A stretch of 64,000 bases of DNA from Pseudoxanthomonas daejeonensis (GCF_010093205.1 NZ_PDWN01000001.1:186001-250000), one strand, 5' to 3'; positions 9,985 to 19,956 are shown, counted from the stretch's first letter. The notes: a model not told the origin generated them from the sequence alone. Translations and numbers: made by a program.

Positions 9985-10143
9985 CTAGACCTTGCGGCCG
10001 CGCAGCAGCGAGATCGCGCCCAGGATCAGGAACACGACGAACAGGATCCAGGCGATGTTGGTCGCGGCACCGGCGATTCCGCTGAAACCCAGGATCGCGG
10101 CGATGACGGCGATGACGAAGAAGACGACGGCGTAATGAAGCAT
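9985..10143 (-). CDS. Small DUF1328 (YtjA-like) membrane protein
   Basis: A 52-residue protein encoded from an ATG at 10143 to a TAG at 9985. Two hydrophobic helices (about residues 4-22 and 28-46) flank the motif '[17 protein letters not shown]', the core of the DUF1328 family, ending in a basic 'LLRGRKV'. Its role is unknown; relatives are tiny inner-membrane proteins, often stress-induced. The upstream sequence 'GAGGGATACCCCG' offers a ribosome site. It is a monocistronic minus-strand gene with its own terminator at 9884-9907. Confidence 0.9.
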   Translation of the reverse strand: MLHYAVVFFVIAVIAAILGFSGIAGAATNIAWILFVVFLILGAISLLRGRKV

Positions 10144-10210
10144 CGGGGTATCCCTCGGTGAGCGCCACTCCAGGCGGTTGCCGGGGATGCTGCGCGGTCG
10201 CCGGTGGTGA

Positions 10211-11218
10211 TCAGGTGATGGCGCCGGCTTCCTGCCATGCAGCCTTCAGCCTTGTGAGTCCCTCGTCAAAGGACACCCGCGGCACGTAACCGAAGTCGCG
10301 CCGTGCCGGCTCCATGCTGTACCAGTGCGGGGTACTGAGCTGCTCGGCGAGGAAGCGCGTCATCGGCGGCTCGCCGCGCAGGCGCAGCAGCGGCCACAAC
10401 CGTTCGCACACCGCACCGATGCGGTACGCGGCCTTGAACGACAGGTGCTTGTCCACGGGCGGAGCGCCCGCGGCGGCGAGCAATGCATTGAGCAGCTCGC
10501 GCATCGGCTTGGGTTCGCCGTTGGAGATGAAATAGGCCTTGCCGGCGCATGCGGCGCCGGGTGCGAGGTGCTCGAACGCGTCGAAGTGCGCCTGCGCGGC
10601 GTTGTCGATGTAGGTGGTGTCGACCAGGTTGTCGCCACTGCCGACGATGCGCAGCCGGCCTGCGCGCGAGCGCTCGACCAGGCGCGGCAGGATCTGCGCG
10701 TCGCCCGGTCCCCAGATCAGGCGCGGGCGCAGTGCGACGACGGCCAGCTGCGCGCTGTTGGCGGCCAGGACTTCCTGCTCGGCGATCGTCTTGGTCGCTG
10801 CGTAGGGCGCCTGGAAGTCCTCGCCGTAGGGCACTTCGTCGGCGCCGAGTCCTTCCACCGGATGGGTGGCGCGATGGGTCACGCTGGGCGTGGAGGTGTA
10901 GACCAGCCTGCCGACCCGGTGCTCGCGGCAGGCCGCCAGCACGTTGCGGGTGCCCACGACATTGGCCTGGAAATAGCTGTCGTAGCTGCCCCATGCGCCG
11001 GCCTTGGCCGCGTTGTGGAAGACCGCGTCGATGCCGGCGGCAGCGTGCATCACCGCGTGCCCGTCGGCGAGGTCGCCGCGGATCTGGCCGACGCCGAGCG
11101 CGGCCAGCGCCGGCGAGTGGCTGCGCTGGAAGCTGACCACCTCGTGCCCGCGCTGGCGCAGGCCGCGGCACAGCGCCTGGCCCAGGAATCCGCCACCGCC
11201 GGTGACCAGGATCTTCAT
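10211..11218 (-). CDS. oleD: 2-alkyl-3-oxoalkanoate reductase OleD
   Basis: A 335-residue extended short-chain dehydrogenase. It has an N-terminal Rossmann motif 'TGGGGFLG' (residues 6-13) and the catalytic Tyr139/Lys143 in 'YAATK', with 'YTSTPSV' supplying the Ser/Thr. OleD reduces the 2-alkyl-3-ketoacid made by OleA to a 2-alkyl-3-hydroxyacid using NADPH, in long-chain olefin synthesis. Its ATG overlaps the oleC stop by four bases, so the two are translationally coupled. The identification depends strongly on this ole context. Confidence 0.93.
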   Translation of the reverse strand: MKILVTGGGGFLGQALCRGLRQRGHEVVSFQRSHSPALAALGVGQIRGDLADGHAVMHAAAGIDAVFHNAAKAGAWGSYDSYFQANVVGTRNVLAACREHRVGRLVYTSTPSVTHRATHPVEGLGADEVPYGEDFQAPYAATKTIAEQEVLAANSAQLAVVALRPRLIWGPGDAQILPRLVERSRAGRLRIVGSGDNLVDTTYIDNAAQAHFDAFEHLAPGAACAGKAYFISNGEPKPMRELLNALLAAAGAPPVDKHLSFKAAYRIGAVCERLWPLLRLRGEPPMTRFLAEQLSTPHWYSMEPARRDFGYVPRVSFDEGLTRLKAAWQEAGAIT

Positions 11219-12876
11219 GCATTCGCTCCGAGGCGGGCGGTGGCCCAGGCGGCCAGCTTCTCGCGGCCGATCTTGGCATTGTGGCGGATGTCGACCGGGA
11301 ACCCCGGGTGCTGCAGGAAACGCTCGACGCGTGCGGCATGGGCGTGCCGCGCGCCGCGCGCGCGAAGTTCCGCTTCGATCCGCGCGAACTCGCCCGCATG
11401 CACGCCCGCCGCCAGCTCCACGCACAGCACCACGCGCTGCGTGCCGCGCGCGCCGACGCCGACCAGCGCGGTGCGGCGCACCTGCGGGTGCACGTTGAAC
11501 ACCGGCTCGACCTGTTCGGTATGGAGCGGCCCGCCGCTCGCTTCCACGCGCTGGGTCTTGCGGCCGCAGAACCAGAGCCGGCCTTCGTCGTCGAAATAGC
11601 CGACGTCGCCCATGCGATGCACGACCCGCTCGGCACCCGCCTGCGTTTCGCGGATCTTGGCCGCGGCCGTGGCCGCGTCGCGGTTGAAGTAGCTGTCGGT
11701 GGCGGTGGGGCCAGCCACGGTGATCTCGCCGACCTCACCCGGCGCCAGCTCGCGCACGCCGGACCAGTCTGCGATCGGTGCATCGTCGATGGCGATGATC
11801 CTGACTTCATTCGGCGGCACCGGGCGACCGACGCAGGTGCCGGCTCCGGCTTCGGTCGCCGCGCGCGTGTCCTGCAGCTCGCGCCCTTCGATCACCGCCA
11901 CCGGCAGGCATTCGGTGGCGCCGTACGGCGTCCAGAACTGCGCGTCGTCGGGCAGCAGGGTGCGGATCTTCTCGACCACTTCCGGCGGCACCGGTGCACC
12001 GGCGGAGGTCACCCGGCGCAGGCTGGGCAGTGGACGGCCATGCTCGGCCAGCACCCGCATCAGCGCCGGCGAGCCGAACAGCTGGGTCACCCCGAAGCGG
12101 CGGATCGCGTCGTGCAACCGCTCCGGATTGGCCCGCGCCGGCCGGGTCGGGTCCATGTCGGGGATCACCGAGGTCAGGCCCAGCGCCGGATCGAACAGCG
12201 CGAACGGCGGGAACGTCGGCAGGTCCACGCCGCCGGGCTCGATGCCGAATGCGGTGCGCATCATCTCGATCTGGGCGACGAAGTGGCGATGGCGGTAAAC
12301 CACCCCCTTGGGCACGCCGGTCGATCCGCTGGTGAACAGGATCGCGGCGACATCGTCCGGCGCGGTGTCGGCCAGTTGCGGCCCGGCGGCGGAGCCCTGG
12401 CGTTCGACCTGGGCCAGCGTCGCGCCGCCCCAGCCCCAGCGCCGGCCCACGGTGACCAGCACCTGTGCCGACTTCGCCCAGCCCAGCACGCGACGCGCGA
12501 CGTGGGCCAGCGGGATGCCGATGAAGGCCTGCGCCTGCGCCTCGTCCAGGCATTGCCGCAGCGCGCGCCGGTCGATGCCCGGATCGACCAGCACCGGCAC
12601 CGCGCCGGCCTTGAACAGGGCGAACATCAGCAGGAAGAACTCCGGCGACGGCCGCACCATGACCACCGTGCGCATGCCGCGGACGATCCCGTGCCGGGCC
12701 AGGCCGGCGGCGATCGCGTCGCTGCGCACATCCAGCGCGCGGTAATCCAGGACGACGTCATAGGCGGCCAGGCCCGCGCCCGCGCCACGCTGGCCGGGGC
12801 AGCGGATCGCGGGCTGGTCGGGACGTTCGGCGGCCAGTCGCGGCAGCGCCGCGGCGATGTTGCAGGGTTGCGTCAT
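11215..12876 (-). CDS. oleC: Olefin beta-lactone synthetase OleC
   Basis: A 553-residue member of the acyl-adenylate-forming superfamily with the P-loop '[11 protein letters not shown]' at residues 181-191, then '[12 protein letters not shown]' and '[18 protein letters not shown]'. In the olefin pathway OleC adenylates the 2-alkyl-3-hydroxyacid and closes it to a beta-lactone instead of making a CoA ester. The ATG at 12876 is the start matching homologue length. It is the first gene of the oleC-oleD pair. The upstream neighbour on the other strand (12994) is divergent, so the oleCD promoter lies in the 117-base gap. Confidence 0.94.
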   Translation of the reverse strand: MTQPCNIAAALPRLAAERPDQPAIRCPGQRGAGAGLAAYDVVLDYRALDVRSDAIAAGLARHGIVRGMRTVVMVRPSPEFFLLMFALFKAGAVPVLVDPGIDRRALRQCLDEAQAQAFIGIPLAHVARRVLGWAKSAQVLVTVGRRWGWGGATLAQVERQGSAAGPQLADTAPDDVAAILFTSGSTGVPKGVVYRHRHFVAQIEMMRTAFGIEPGGVDLPTFPPFALFDPALGLTSVIPDMDPTRPARANPERLHDAIRRFGVTQLFGSPALMRVLAEHGRPLPSLRRVTSAGAPVPPEVVEKIRTLLPDDAQFWTPYGATECLPVAVIEGRELQDTRAATEAGAGTCVGRPVPPNEVRIIAIDDAPIADWSGVRELAPGEVGEITVAGPTATDSYFNRDAATAAAKIRETQAGAERVVHRMGDVGYFDDEGRLWFCGRKTQRVEASGGPLHTEQVEPVFNVHPQVRRTALVGVGARGTQRVVLCVELAAGVHAGEFARIEAELRARGARHAHAARVERFLQHPGFPVDIRHNAKIGREKLAAWATARLGANA

Positions 12877-12993
12877 CGGCCGATTATCGCCGATCCCCCC
12901 GTACGCTCGCCTTGGCCGAAGCTGAAGCGCCGCCGCTTGCGCCGGCCCGCGGTTCCGGCAGAATGCCGCGCCCCCCTCGCATCGCGGCTCCCG

Positions 12994-13377
12994 ATGGCGC
13001 ATCCCTGCCTGACCTGTGGTGCCTGCTGCGCCTACTTCCGCGTCAGCTTCCACTGGAGCGAGGCCGACGCCGCTCACGGCGGACGGGTGCCGCTGGAGTT
13101 GACCGACACCCTGCGCACCCATGAGCGCGTCATGCGCGGCACCTCGCAGGCGCAGCCGCGCTGCATTGCCCTGGACGCCGACATCGGCCGCTACAGCCGC
13201 TGCACGATCCACGACCGCCGGCCGTCGGCGTGCGCCGCGGTGCCGGCTTCGCTGGAGTTCGGCGCGCGCAGCGCGCAATGCGACAAGTCGCGACTGGCGC
13301 ATGGGCTGCACGCGTTGACCGAAGCGGACTGGATCGGCGTCGGCGAAGCCGAACGCAATCCGCCGCCGGACGCGTAA
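12994..13377 (+). CDS. YkgJ/UPF0153-family cysteine-cluster protein
   Basis: A 127-residue protein with 'CLTCGACCAYFRV' at its N-terminus and 'CTIHDRRPSACAAVPA' further on, the CxxCxxCC...CxxH/C pattern of the UPF0153 zinc- or iron-binding family. The family's function is not established. It sits on the plus strand between oleC and oleB, which are both on the minus strand, so it splits the olefin cluster without being part of its transcript. The ATG at 12994 begins six residues before the first cysteine pair, as is usual for the family. Confidence 0.85.
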   Translation: MAHPCLTCGACCAYFRVSFHWSEADAAHGGRVPLELTDTLRTHERVMRGTSQAQPRCIALDADIGRYSRCTIHDRRPSACAAVPASLEFGARSAQCDKSRLAHGLHALTEADWIGVGEAERNPPPDA

Positions 13378-13407
13378 GCCCATCACGGTGCATCGAAGTC
13401 GTGCCGC

Positions 13408-13511
13408 GCTCCTGTAGGAGCGGGCATGACCGCGACACGGGCATCGGAATCACGAGAGCGTCGCCTGCGCCAATGACGTCGGGTCGCGGTCATGCCCGCT
13501 CCTGCAAGAGC
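13408..13511. repeat. Inverted pair of GTAG-type REP elements (REPIN-like)
   Basis: Two 29-base arms, 13408-13436 and 13483-13511, are inverted copies of each other with only two mismatches, separated by 46 bases. The left arm carries the GTAG tetranucleotide followed by a GGAGCGGGCATGACCGCGAC-type short palindrome, as in the REP/SMAG repeats of Pseudomonas, Stenotrophomonas and Xanthomonas that are mobilised by RAYT transposases. It fills the gap between the YkgJ-type gene and the oleB stop. It could also fold as a long RNA hairpin ending the oleB transcript. Confidence 0.82.
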
Positions 13512-13516
13512 ACGGC

Positions 13517-14482
13517 TCAGTCGCTGTTCGGCGGATTCGCGTCGAGGAAACGCCGGATCGCCGGCACCAGCACTTCATGCCTGTCTTCGAGCACGTAATG
13601 CCCGGCATCCTCGAATGCATGCACTTCGGCCTGCGGCAGGTCGGCGCGGAAGCGTTCGAGGAAGTGGTGGTCGAACACGAAGTCCTTCAGGCCCCAGCCG
13701 ATGAAGGCCGGACGGTCGGCGAACGAGGGCAGCGCCTTGCCGGCGGCCTCGAGCAGCGGCCAGGCCTCGTCCTTGGGCGACAGCGGGATGTCCTGCATGA
13801 AGCGGATCGTGGAGATCCGGTTCTTCCACGAGTCGTACGGCGCCACGTAGGCACGACGCACGTCGGCCGGCATCTTCCGCTCCACGCCCAGCCAGGACGC
13901 GCCGGCGGAGAACGCATTGAACGTGCGGATCACCAGCTCGCCGACGAAGTAGTCGCGGCCCAGCGCGATCTGCCACGGCATCGCCTTGTCGGCCGGCATC
14001 GGGAACGCAGCGGTGTTGAGGATCACCAGCCGCTTCACCTGCGCGGCGTGCTTCAGCGCCCAGCCGAAGCCGATCATCCCGCCCCAGTCGTGCACGGCCA
14101 GGGTCACCGGCGTGCCATCGTCGACGCCGGCATGGCGCAGCAGCGCTTCCAGGTCGTCCACCCGCGACTGCAGGGTGTAGTCGTAGCGCGGCGAGGACGC
14201 CAGGTAGTCGTCCGGCTTGTCCGACAGGCCCATGCCGACGTGGTCGGGGACGATCACCCGGTATTGCTTGCCGCCAGCCGGGTCCGTCAACCCGGCCACG
14301 AGCGTGCGCCAGTAGTAGCTCCACGACGGATTGCCGTGCAGCGCGACCACCACTTCGCCGTCGCGCGGGCCCTCGTCCAGGTAGGACATGGCGATGCCGG
14401 GACGGACTTCGAAGCGCTTCGGGTCGCGGGGATAACCGGGAAACTGGGGCACGGGCAGCGGGTTCGCGCGGAAACCCCGCAT
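13517..14482 (-). CDS. oleB: Olefin beta-lactone decarboxylase OleB (alpha/beta-hydrolase)
   Basis: A 321-residue haloalkane-dehalogenase-like hydrolase. The nucleophile is D132 in '[13 protein letters not shown]', the HGNP oxyanion motif is at residues 49-52, and the C-terminal 'DAGHYVLED' supplies the catalytic His. OleB cleaves the beta-lactone made by OleC to a cis-olefin and CO2. It lies on the same strand as oleA and oleC but is separated from each by a plus-strand gene. The start at 14482 is ATG; longer in-frame extensions run into low-complexity frame overlapping the opposite gene. Confidence 0.93.
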   Translation of the reverse strand: MRGFRANPLPVPQFPGYPRDPKRFEVRPGIAMSYLDEGPRDGEVVVALHGNPSWSYYWRTLVAGLTDPAGGKQYRVIVPDHVGMGLSDKPDDYLASSPRYDYTLQSRVDDLEALLRHAGVDDGTPVTLAVHDWGGMIGFGWALKHAAQVKRLVILNTAAFPMPADKAMPWQIALGRDYFVGELVIRTFNAFSAGASWLGVERKMPADVRRAYVAPYDSWKNRISTIRFMQDIPLSPKDEAWPLLEAAGKALPSFADRPAFIGWGLKDFVFDHHFLERFRADLPQAEVHAFEDAGHYVLEDRHEVLVPAIRRFLDANPPNSD

Positions 14483-14557
14483 TGTAGGCCAGTGCGACCC
14501 GGCGCCAGCCGGCGGTGCAGGCGACGGCGACAGCCCTCGTGCCTCGCAGGGACTACC

Positions 14558-15316
14558 ATGCACGCCCCTCCCACCATCCCGCCCGCCATGGCCAAGCCCC
14601 CGCTCCAGCTCGACGACACGCAGATCGAACGGCTCTCCGCGCTGCTCGAACAACGCGCCGTGCCGTTCCGCGGCTTCAACCTGGAAGCGCTGGACGGGTT
14701 TCTTTCGGCGCTGGTAGTGGCGCCCTCGCCGGTGCCGCCGGAGGAGTGGCAGCCGGTGGTATGGGGCGGCAAGGCGCCCGGCTGGGGCAGCCCGGAGGAG
14801 GCGCAGGAAGTCCAGGACCTGCTGGCCGGCCACTGGAACATGTGCGCCGCCCGCGCGCGCCACGGGGAGCAGGACCTGCCGGACCACCTGATGCCGCTGA
14901 TGTGGCTGCCGGAGGATCCGGAAGACGGCGATGAGGCCCTGGGCGAGGATGAACTCGACGTCGGCCGGGAATGGGCGCTGGGCTTCTTCGAAGGCGTGGC
15001 CTTGCGGGAGGCCGAATGGGACCAGTGGCTGGAAGCGAACGACTGGATCGACGAGCTCTTCGACCTGCTCGAGCGCCTGGCCTCAGGCGAAGTCGCCGAC
15101 GCAGACGATCCGGAGAAGGCCCCGGCGCCACTGGGCTATCGCGAGCGGCTGGAGATCGTGATGGACCTGCCGGCCATGCTGGCCGATCTCAACCACCACC
15201 ACATCGCCGCGCTGACCCCGCGTACGCCGATCCGCCGCGAGGCGGGCCCGGGCCGCAACGATCCCTGCCCGTGCGGCAGCGGGAAGAAGCACAAGAAGTG
15301 CTGCGGGGCGGACTGA
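14558..15316 (+). CDS. UPF0149 (YecA-type) protein with C-terminal SEC-C zinc motif
   Basis: A 252-residue acidic, mostly helical UPF0149 protein ('[19 protein letters not shown]' near the N-terminus) ending in a canonical SEC-C motif, '[19 protein letters not shown]', which binds zinc and in SecA mediates SecB and ribosome contacts. Two starts are possible: ATG 14558, preceded by AGGGA at good spacing, and ATG 14588 with no visible ribosome site; the first is preferred. It is on the opposite strand to oleA and oleB, between them. A role in protein targeting is only suggested by the zinc motif. Confidence 0.9.
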   Translation: MHAPPTIPPAMAKPPLQLDDTQIERLSALLEQRAVPFRGFNLEALDGFLSALVVAPSPVPPEEWQPVVWGGKAPGWGSPEEAQEVQDLLAGHWNMCAARARHGEQDLPDHLMPLMWLPEDPEDGDEALGEDELDVGREWALGFFEGVALREAEWDQWLEANDWIDELFDLLERLASGEVADADDPEKAPAPLGYRERLEIVMDLPAMLADLNHHHIAALTPRTPIRREAGPGRNDPCPCGSGKKHKKCCGAD

Positions 15317-15393
15317 ACAGCGACCCTGGCTGAGACGGGCCCGGGCAACCTGCCGGGATCCGGCGACGCCAATCCCGTTGGGCCAGACATGAA

Positions 15394-15416
15394 AAGGGCC
15401 GGACAAGCCGGCCCTT
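15394..15416 (-). terminator. Terminator for oleA, possibly bidirectional
   Basis: A perfect 9-bp stem (15394-15402 with 15408-15416) and a 5-base loop. It lies between the converging oleA and UPF0149 stops. On the minus strand the stem runs into TTTTC, supporting termination of oleA; on the plus strand it is followed only by CGTT. Confidence 0.75.
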
Positions 15417-15444
15417 CGTTCCACTCAGGTGTGCGCGGGGCGCC

Positions 15445-16461
15445 TCACCATTCGACCTCGGCCATCGAGCAGTTCAGGCCGGAGCCGATCCCGAGCAGGG
15501 CGATGCGGTCGCCCTTCTTCAGCCGGCCCAGCTCCTTGAGCTTGCTCAGCACGATCGGCACCGAGGCCGGGCCGATGTTGCCGTGCTCGCCGAAAATGGT
15601 CATGACCTTCTTCGGGTCGATGCCGATCGACTTCACGAACGCGGCGGTGTGCGGGCGGCTGACCTGGTGGATCACGAACTGGTCCAGCTCGTCCACCGCC
15701 CAGCCCAACGCCAGCTTGGCCGCGATGAAGGTCTTCTGCGCCAGCTTGATGCCCTCGATCAGCAGCATGCGGGTGTCGGTGACCATGCGGTCCAGGTTGC
15801 CGCGGCACAGCTGGTTGAATTCGGTGGCCGAGCGGGTCACGCCGCCCTTGTAGCGCGGCGCGTCCGGGACCAGCTCGCGGCGGGCCATGACCATCGCCGC
15901 GGCGCCGCAGCCCAGGGTCAGGGCGGCCATCTCATCGCGGAACTGCTGCTCGGTCACGTCCGGGGAAGCCATCCGCTCGAGGGTCTTCTCATAGACCAGG
16001 TTGGCGGTCTCGCCGTCCACCACCAGCGCGTAGTCGATCTCGCCGCGCTCGAGCATGCGGGCGGCGATATCCATGCCGTTGATGAAGGCCAGGCAGGCGT
16101 TGGCGACGTCGAAGGTCATGCAGTGGTCGGACACGCCCAGGTTGCCGGACACGATCGACGCGGTGGACGGCTCCAGGTAGTCGCGGCTGACGGAGGTGTT
16201 GACCAGCAGGCCGATCTTGTCCACGCCGATGCCGGCGTCGAGCAGCGCCTTGCGCGCGGCCAGGGTGGCCACGTCGGAGGCCTGCTGGTCGTCGTCCCAC
16301 ATGCGGCGGGCATGGATGCCGGCGATGTCGCCGAGCACGTCGGTGCGGATGCCCAGGCGGTCCAGGGTCGGCTTCAACCGTTCGTTGATTGCCTGCGAGG
16401 TCAGCGTGTGCGGCGCATCGATGTGCGCCAGACCCGCGATGGAGACATTCTTGAAAAGCAT
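15445..16461 (-). CDS. oleA: Acyl-CoA head-to-head condensing thiolase OleA
   Basis: A 338-residue thiolase-superfamily enzyme, close to the KAS III fold, that joins two fatty acyl-CoAs to a 2-alkyl-3-ketoacid, the first step of long-chain olefin synthesis. Active-site positions are all present: Glu97 in 'RDYLEPST', the nucleophile Cys123 in 'VANACLAF', His265 in 'VIHQVSRPH' and Asn295 in 'GEHGNIGPAS'. They match the Glu117/Cys143/His285/Asn315 set described for Xanthomonas campestris OleA with a constant offset of 20. The upstream ATG at about 16493 is out of frame, so the 16461 start is firm. It has its own terminator at 15394-15416. Confidence 0.96.
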   Translation of the reverse strand: MLFKNVSIAGLAHIDAPHTLTSQAINERLKPTLDRLGIRTDVLGDIAGIHARRMWDDDQQASDVATLAARKALLDAGIGVDKIGLLVNTSVSRDYLEPSTASIVSGNLGVSDHCMTFDVANACLAFINGMDIAARMLERGEIDYALVVDGETANLVYEKTLERMASPDVTEQQFRDEMAALTLGCGAAAMVMARRELVPDAPRYKGGVTRSATEFNQLCRGNLDRMVTDTRMLLIEGIKLAQKTFIAAKLALGWAVDELDQFVIHQVSRPHTAAFVKSIGIDPKKVMTIFGEHGNIGPASVPIVLSKLKELGRLKKGDRIALLGIGSGLNCSMAEVEW

Positions 16462-16554
16462 GGCAGGCCGCGCCGGAAGGGCGAAAGGGGCATCGATTCT
16501 AGCGGCTGGCCGCCTTCACCGCACCTTTACGTATCGACCGTCCCCGGCCGGCAT

Positions 16555-16872
16555 TCAGCGGGCGCAGCGCCAGGCGGCGAAACGCTGGGTGCCGTCGGCC
16601 GGCTCGCCCAGCGGCTGCAGGGTGTCGGCCGGCAGGCCCAGGGCCTCGTTGCGGGCCAGGGTTTCCAGCTCGTCGCGCACCTTGACGGTGTTGCGCTCGT
16701 AGAAGGCCACGCTGTTCTTCACCGAGACCTCGATCTCGCCCTGCTTGGTACACCCGGCAGGTGCGGCCCCGGCCGGGACCACCCGGACCTGCTTGGCCTC
16801 GGGCTTGAGCGATACCCAGGTACAGGCCGCCAGCGGCAGGACCAGGAGCAGGACGGACAGGGGACGGAGCAT
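16555..16872 (-). CDS. DUF4156-family outer-envelope lipoprotein
   Basis: A 105-residue lipoprotein precursor: hydrophobic leader and lipobox LAAC (Cys17), then a small domain with two cysteines (C41 in 'AGCTKQGEIEVSV' and C103 near the C-terminus) that could form a disulfide. The pattern fits DUF4156, a family of RcsF-like fold. Its role is unknown. The ATG at 16872 directly precedes the leader. It lies between the M16 protease (upstream) and oleA (downstream), all on the minus strand but with gaps near 100 bases. Confidence 0.82.
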   Translation of the reverse strand: MLRPLSVLLLVLPLAACTWVSLKPEAKQVRVVPAGAAPAGCTKQGEIEVSVKNSVAFYERNTVKVRDELETLARNEALGLPADTLQPLGEPADGTQRFAAWRCAR

Positions 16873-16963
16873 GGCGGGGTTCCAGTTGGGGGCGAAGCCG
16901 GCCCAAAGAGTGCCGGAGAGCCCGGCATGGAAGATGAACGGCGCGCGAGCGCGTGACACGCAA

Positions 16964-16997
16964 GGGCCCGGATGCGGCAAGCGCCGCATCCGGGCCC
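16964..16997 (-). terminator. Strong hairpin following the M16 protease gene
   Basis: A perfect 15-bp stem (16964-16978 pairing with 16983-16997) with the four-base loop AAGC, starting five bases beyond the stop of the gene at 17002. There is only a weak T-run (TTGCGTGT) after it on the minus strand. It is either an intrinsic terminator or a 3'-end-protecting hairpin. Confidence 0.7.
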
Positions 16998-17001
16998 GCG
17001 A

Positions 17002-19866
17002 TCACTTCTTCGCCGCGGCGACCGGCTTGCCGTCCGCATCGACCACGCGCACCTCGCCCAGGTTCAGCGCGCGCACCGGCGCCTCCACCTGCTTGAGGTC
17101 GCCGACCACGACCCAGACCAGCTTGTCCGGATCCAGGGTGGACGCGGCCTGCGTCACCTGCTCCAGGGTCAGCGCCTCGATTTCCGCCTTGCGCTTGAAC
17201 ACGTAGTCATCCGGACGGTCGTAGCGGACGATGCCGCCCAGCGTGCCCATCACCGCGCGACCGGTCTCGTAGGCGCCGGGCAGGCTGCGGATCTCGGTGG
17301 CCTGGATCTTGTTCACCTCGGCGGCCGTCGGCGGGGTCTTGCCGCCCGCGTATTCGCGGATCTCGCGGTCCAGTTCCTTCAGCGATTCGGCGGTCTTGTC
17401 GATCTGCACCGGGGCGAAGACGATCCACGGCCGCTGGCCCTGGGCACCGGGGCTGGAGCTGTAGGCGCCATAGGCCCAGTGCTTGTCCTCGCGCAGGTTC
17501 ATGTTGAGGCGCGAGGTGAACTCGCCGCCGAGCACCGAGTTGGCGAAGTCGAACTTGATCGCGCCCGGGTCGCGGGTCGAAGGCACGACCTGGCCGGCCA
17601 GGATCGTGGCCTGGACGGCGCCGGGCTGGTCGACCAGATAGACCGTGGACCTGGCCGGACGCTGCACCGCCGGCAAGGCGGCGGCTGCGGCAACCGGAAC
17701 GCTGGCCTTCCAGTCGCCGAGGTGCTTCTCCAGCAGCGGCACCACCTCGTCCAGGGTGGTGTCGCCCACCACCAGGACGGTGGCGTTGTCCGGGCGCACC
17801 CACTGCCGGTGGAAGGCGACCAGGTCGTCGCGGGTCAGCGAGGCGATCGAGGCCTCGGTGCCGCTGCCACTGAACGGAATCGCATAGGGATGGCCCTTGC
17901 CGTACAGCAGCGGCGGCAGGACGCGCAGCGCCGCACCATTCGGACGCGCCTTCTCCTGGCCGATGCCGGCGATCCAGGTCGCGCGGACGCGGTCGATCTC
18001 CTTGGTGTCGAAGCGCGGGCGGCGCAGCATGTCGGCGTACAGGCCGACCGACTCGTCCAGGTTCTCCTTCAGCGCCGACAGGTAGGCGTTGCCGCCATCC
18101 AGCGAGGCGCCGGCGCCGAGTGAAGCGCCAAGCGATTCGGCGCGGTTGGCGAAGGCCAGGGCATCCAGCTCGCCGGCACCTTCGTCGAGCATGCCCATGG
18201 TGAAGCTGGAGGTACCCAGCTTGCGGCCCTGGTCGGCGGCGAAGCCACCCTTGAATTCATAGCTGAACTGCACCACCGGGACCGCGTCGCGACGCGCCAG
18301 GATCACCTGGGTGCCGTTGCTCAGGGTGGCGCGCTCGAGCGCCGGGAACTTGAGGTCGGGGAAGCTCTCGGGCATCGGCACGCCCTTGCTGCGATCGACC
18401 GTGGTCTTGACCGTCTTGAACTTCGCGTCGGGCTTGGGCAGCACGAACGGCGCCGGCGTCGGCGATGCTTCCTCGGCCAGCACGGTACGCTCGCCCGGCA
18501 GCACCACCAGGGTGTGCGAGCCCTCGCCCAGCCAGCGGGCGCCGCTCTTCTGCAGGTCGGCGGCGCTGGCCTTGGCGATCACGTCCAGACTGGTGCGGAA
18601 GCAGCCCGGGTCCTTGGCGTAGACCGCGCACTCGGCCAGCGCGTCGGCCTTGCCGCCGAAGCCGCCGATGCGCTCGACGCCGCGCACGAAGCCGGCCTTG
18701 ATCATGGTCTGCGCCTGCGCGAGTTCGGCGGCGGTCGGGCCTTCGGCGAGCAGCTTGCGCAGCTCCTCGTCGATGATCGCCTCGACCCTGGCCGGGTCCA
18801 CGCCCTGCTTCACGTCGGCCTCGATGTAGAAGGTGGAGGCAAGCTCGAACGGCTGCACGTAGGCGCTGACCTTGTCGACCAGCTTTTCCTCATGGACCAG
18901 GCGGCGGTCCAGGCGCGAGCTCTTGCTGCCGCCCAGCACCTGGCCCAGCAGCTGCAGCCGGTCCAGGTCGGCGTCGGCGTAGCCGGCCACGCTCCAGGCG
19001 CGGTGGATGCGCGCCTGCGGCACCTTGTCGGTCATCGTCGCGCGGCTTGTCTCGCGCTTGACCGGGCCTGCCTGGACCCGCGCCATCGCCGGACCGGCCG
19101 GGATGTCGCCGAAATAGCGGGTCACTTTTTCCTTCGCGGTGGCCACGTCGATGTCGCCGGCCAGCACCAGCACGGTGTTGTTCGGGCCGTACCAGGCGCG
19201 GAACCAGTTCTTCACGTCCTCCAGCGAGGCCGCGTCGAGGTCGTTCATCGAGCCGATCGTGCTGTGGTGGTACGGATGGCCCTTCGGGTACAGCGCGCGG
19301 TAGATCTCGTCGTCGGCCTGGCCGTAGGGCTGGTTCTCGCCCTGGCGCTTCTCGTTCTGGACCACGCCGCGCTGCTCGTCGAGCACCTTCTGGTCGATCG
19401 CGCCGAGCAGGTGGCCCATGCGGTCGGACTCCATCCACAGCGCCATGTCCAGCGCGGTGGTCGGCACGTTCTGGAAGTAGTTGGTGCGGTCCAGCCAGGT
19501 GGTGCCGTTCTGGTCGGTGGCGCCGGCCAGCTCGAACGGCCCGAAGTATTCGTCGCGGTGGTTTTCCGAGCCGTTGAACATCAGGTGCTCGAACAGGTGC
19601 GCGAAGCCGCTGCGCCCGGCCGGCTCATCCTTGCTGCCGACGTGGTACCAGAGGTTCACCGCCACGACCGGCGCCTTGCGGTCGGTGTGCACGATCACCC
19701 GCAGGCCGTTGGGCAGGGTGAACTCCTCGTACGGGACCAGCTGCTCGCTGGGAACTGCGGCGGTCCTGGCGGCGAAGGCCGGCGCAGGAGCCAGCGCGGC
19801 GACGCCGAGCGAAGCGGTGATGGCCAGAACCAGGGCGGCCGTGCGAGGGCGGCGGGCTACCGTCAT
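17002..19866 (-). CDS. Secreted M16-family zinc metallopeptidase, two-domain
   Basis: A 954-residue protease with a signal peptide (residues 1-33). The inverted zinc motif HLFEH is at residues 90-94 in 'GFAHLFEHLMFNG', with the distal Glu ligand at E172 in 'VVQNEKRQGEN'. The C-terminal M16 half has 'FANSVLGGEFTSRLNMNLREDKHWAYGAYS', the R/Y motif that binds the substrate end. The layout matches the protease at 4469-7273, but the sequences are clearly different, so they are paralogues of separate sub-groups. It is expected in the periplasm. It is divergent from the SDR gene at 19957. Confidence 0.93.
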   Translation of the reverse strand: MTVARRPRTAALVLAITASLGVAALAPAPAFAARTAAVPSEQLVPYEEFTLPNGLRVIVHTDRKAPVVAVNLWYHVGSKDEPAGRSGFAHLFEHLMFNGSENHRDEYFGPFELAGATDQNGTTWLDRTNYFQNVPTTALDMALWMESDRMGHLLGAIDQKVLDEQRGVVQNEKRQGENQPYGQADDEIYRALYPKGHPYHHSTIGSMNDLDAASLEDVKNWFRAWYGPNNTVLVLAGDIDVATAKEKVTRYFGDIPAGPAMARVQAGPVKRETSRATMTDKVPQARIHRAWSVAGYADADLDRLQLLGQVLGGSKSSRLDRRLVHEEKLVDKVSAYVQPFELASTFYIEADVKQGVDPARVEAIIDEELRKLLAEGPTAAELAQAQTMIKAGFVRGVERIGGFGGKADALAECAVYAKDPGCFRTSLDVIAKASAADLQKSGARWLGEGSHTLVVLPGERTVLAEEASPTPAPFVLPKPDAKFKTVKTTVDRSKGVPMPESFPDLKFPALERATLSNGTQVILARRDAVPVVQFSYEFKGGFAADQGRKLGTSSFTMGMLDEGAGELDALAFANRAESLGASLGAGASLDGGNAYLSALKENLDESVGLYADMLRRPRFDTKEIDRVRATWIAGIGQEKARPNGAALRVLPPLLYGKGHPYAIPFSGSGTEASIASLTRDDLVAFHRQWVRPDNATVLVVGDTTLDEVVPLLEKHLGDWKASVPVAAAAALPAVQRPARSTVYLVDQPGAVQATILAGQVVPSTRDPGAIKFDFANSVLGGEFTSRLNMNLREDKHWAYGAYSSSPGAQGQRPWIVFAPVQIDKTAESLKELDREIREYAGGKTPPTAAEVNKIQATEIRSLPGAYETGRAVMGTLGGIVRYDRPDDYVFKRKAEIEALTLEQVTQAASTLDPDKLVWVVVGDLKQVEAPVRALNLGEVRVVDADGKPVAAAKK

Positions 19867-19956
19867 GGTGACGCTCCATAGGATGTGATCCCCGATCCTA
19901 ACCAGCGCCCCCGGCCTTTACACTAGGCCACAAGCCATGCCGGAGCGGAGCCCGTG

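Noticed and set aside
14473-14887. A longer OleB starting near 14887
   Set aside because: The added 135 residues lie antisense to the UPF0149 gene and are low-complexity. The family N-terminus starts at 14482.
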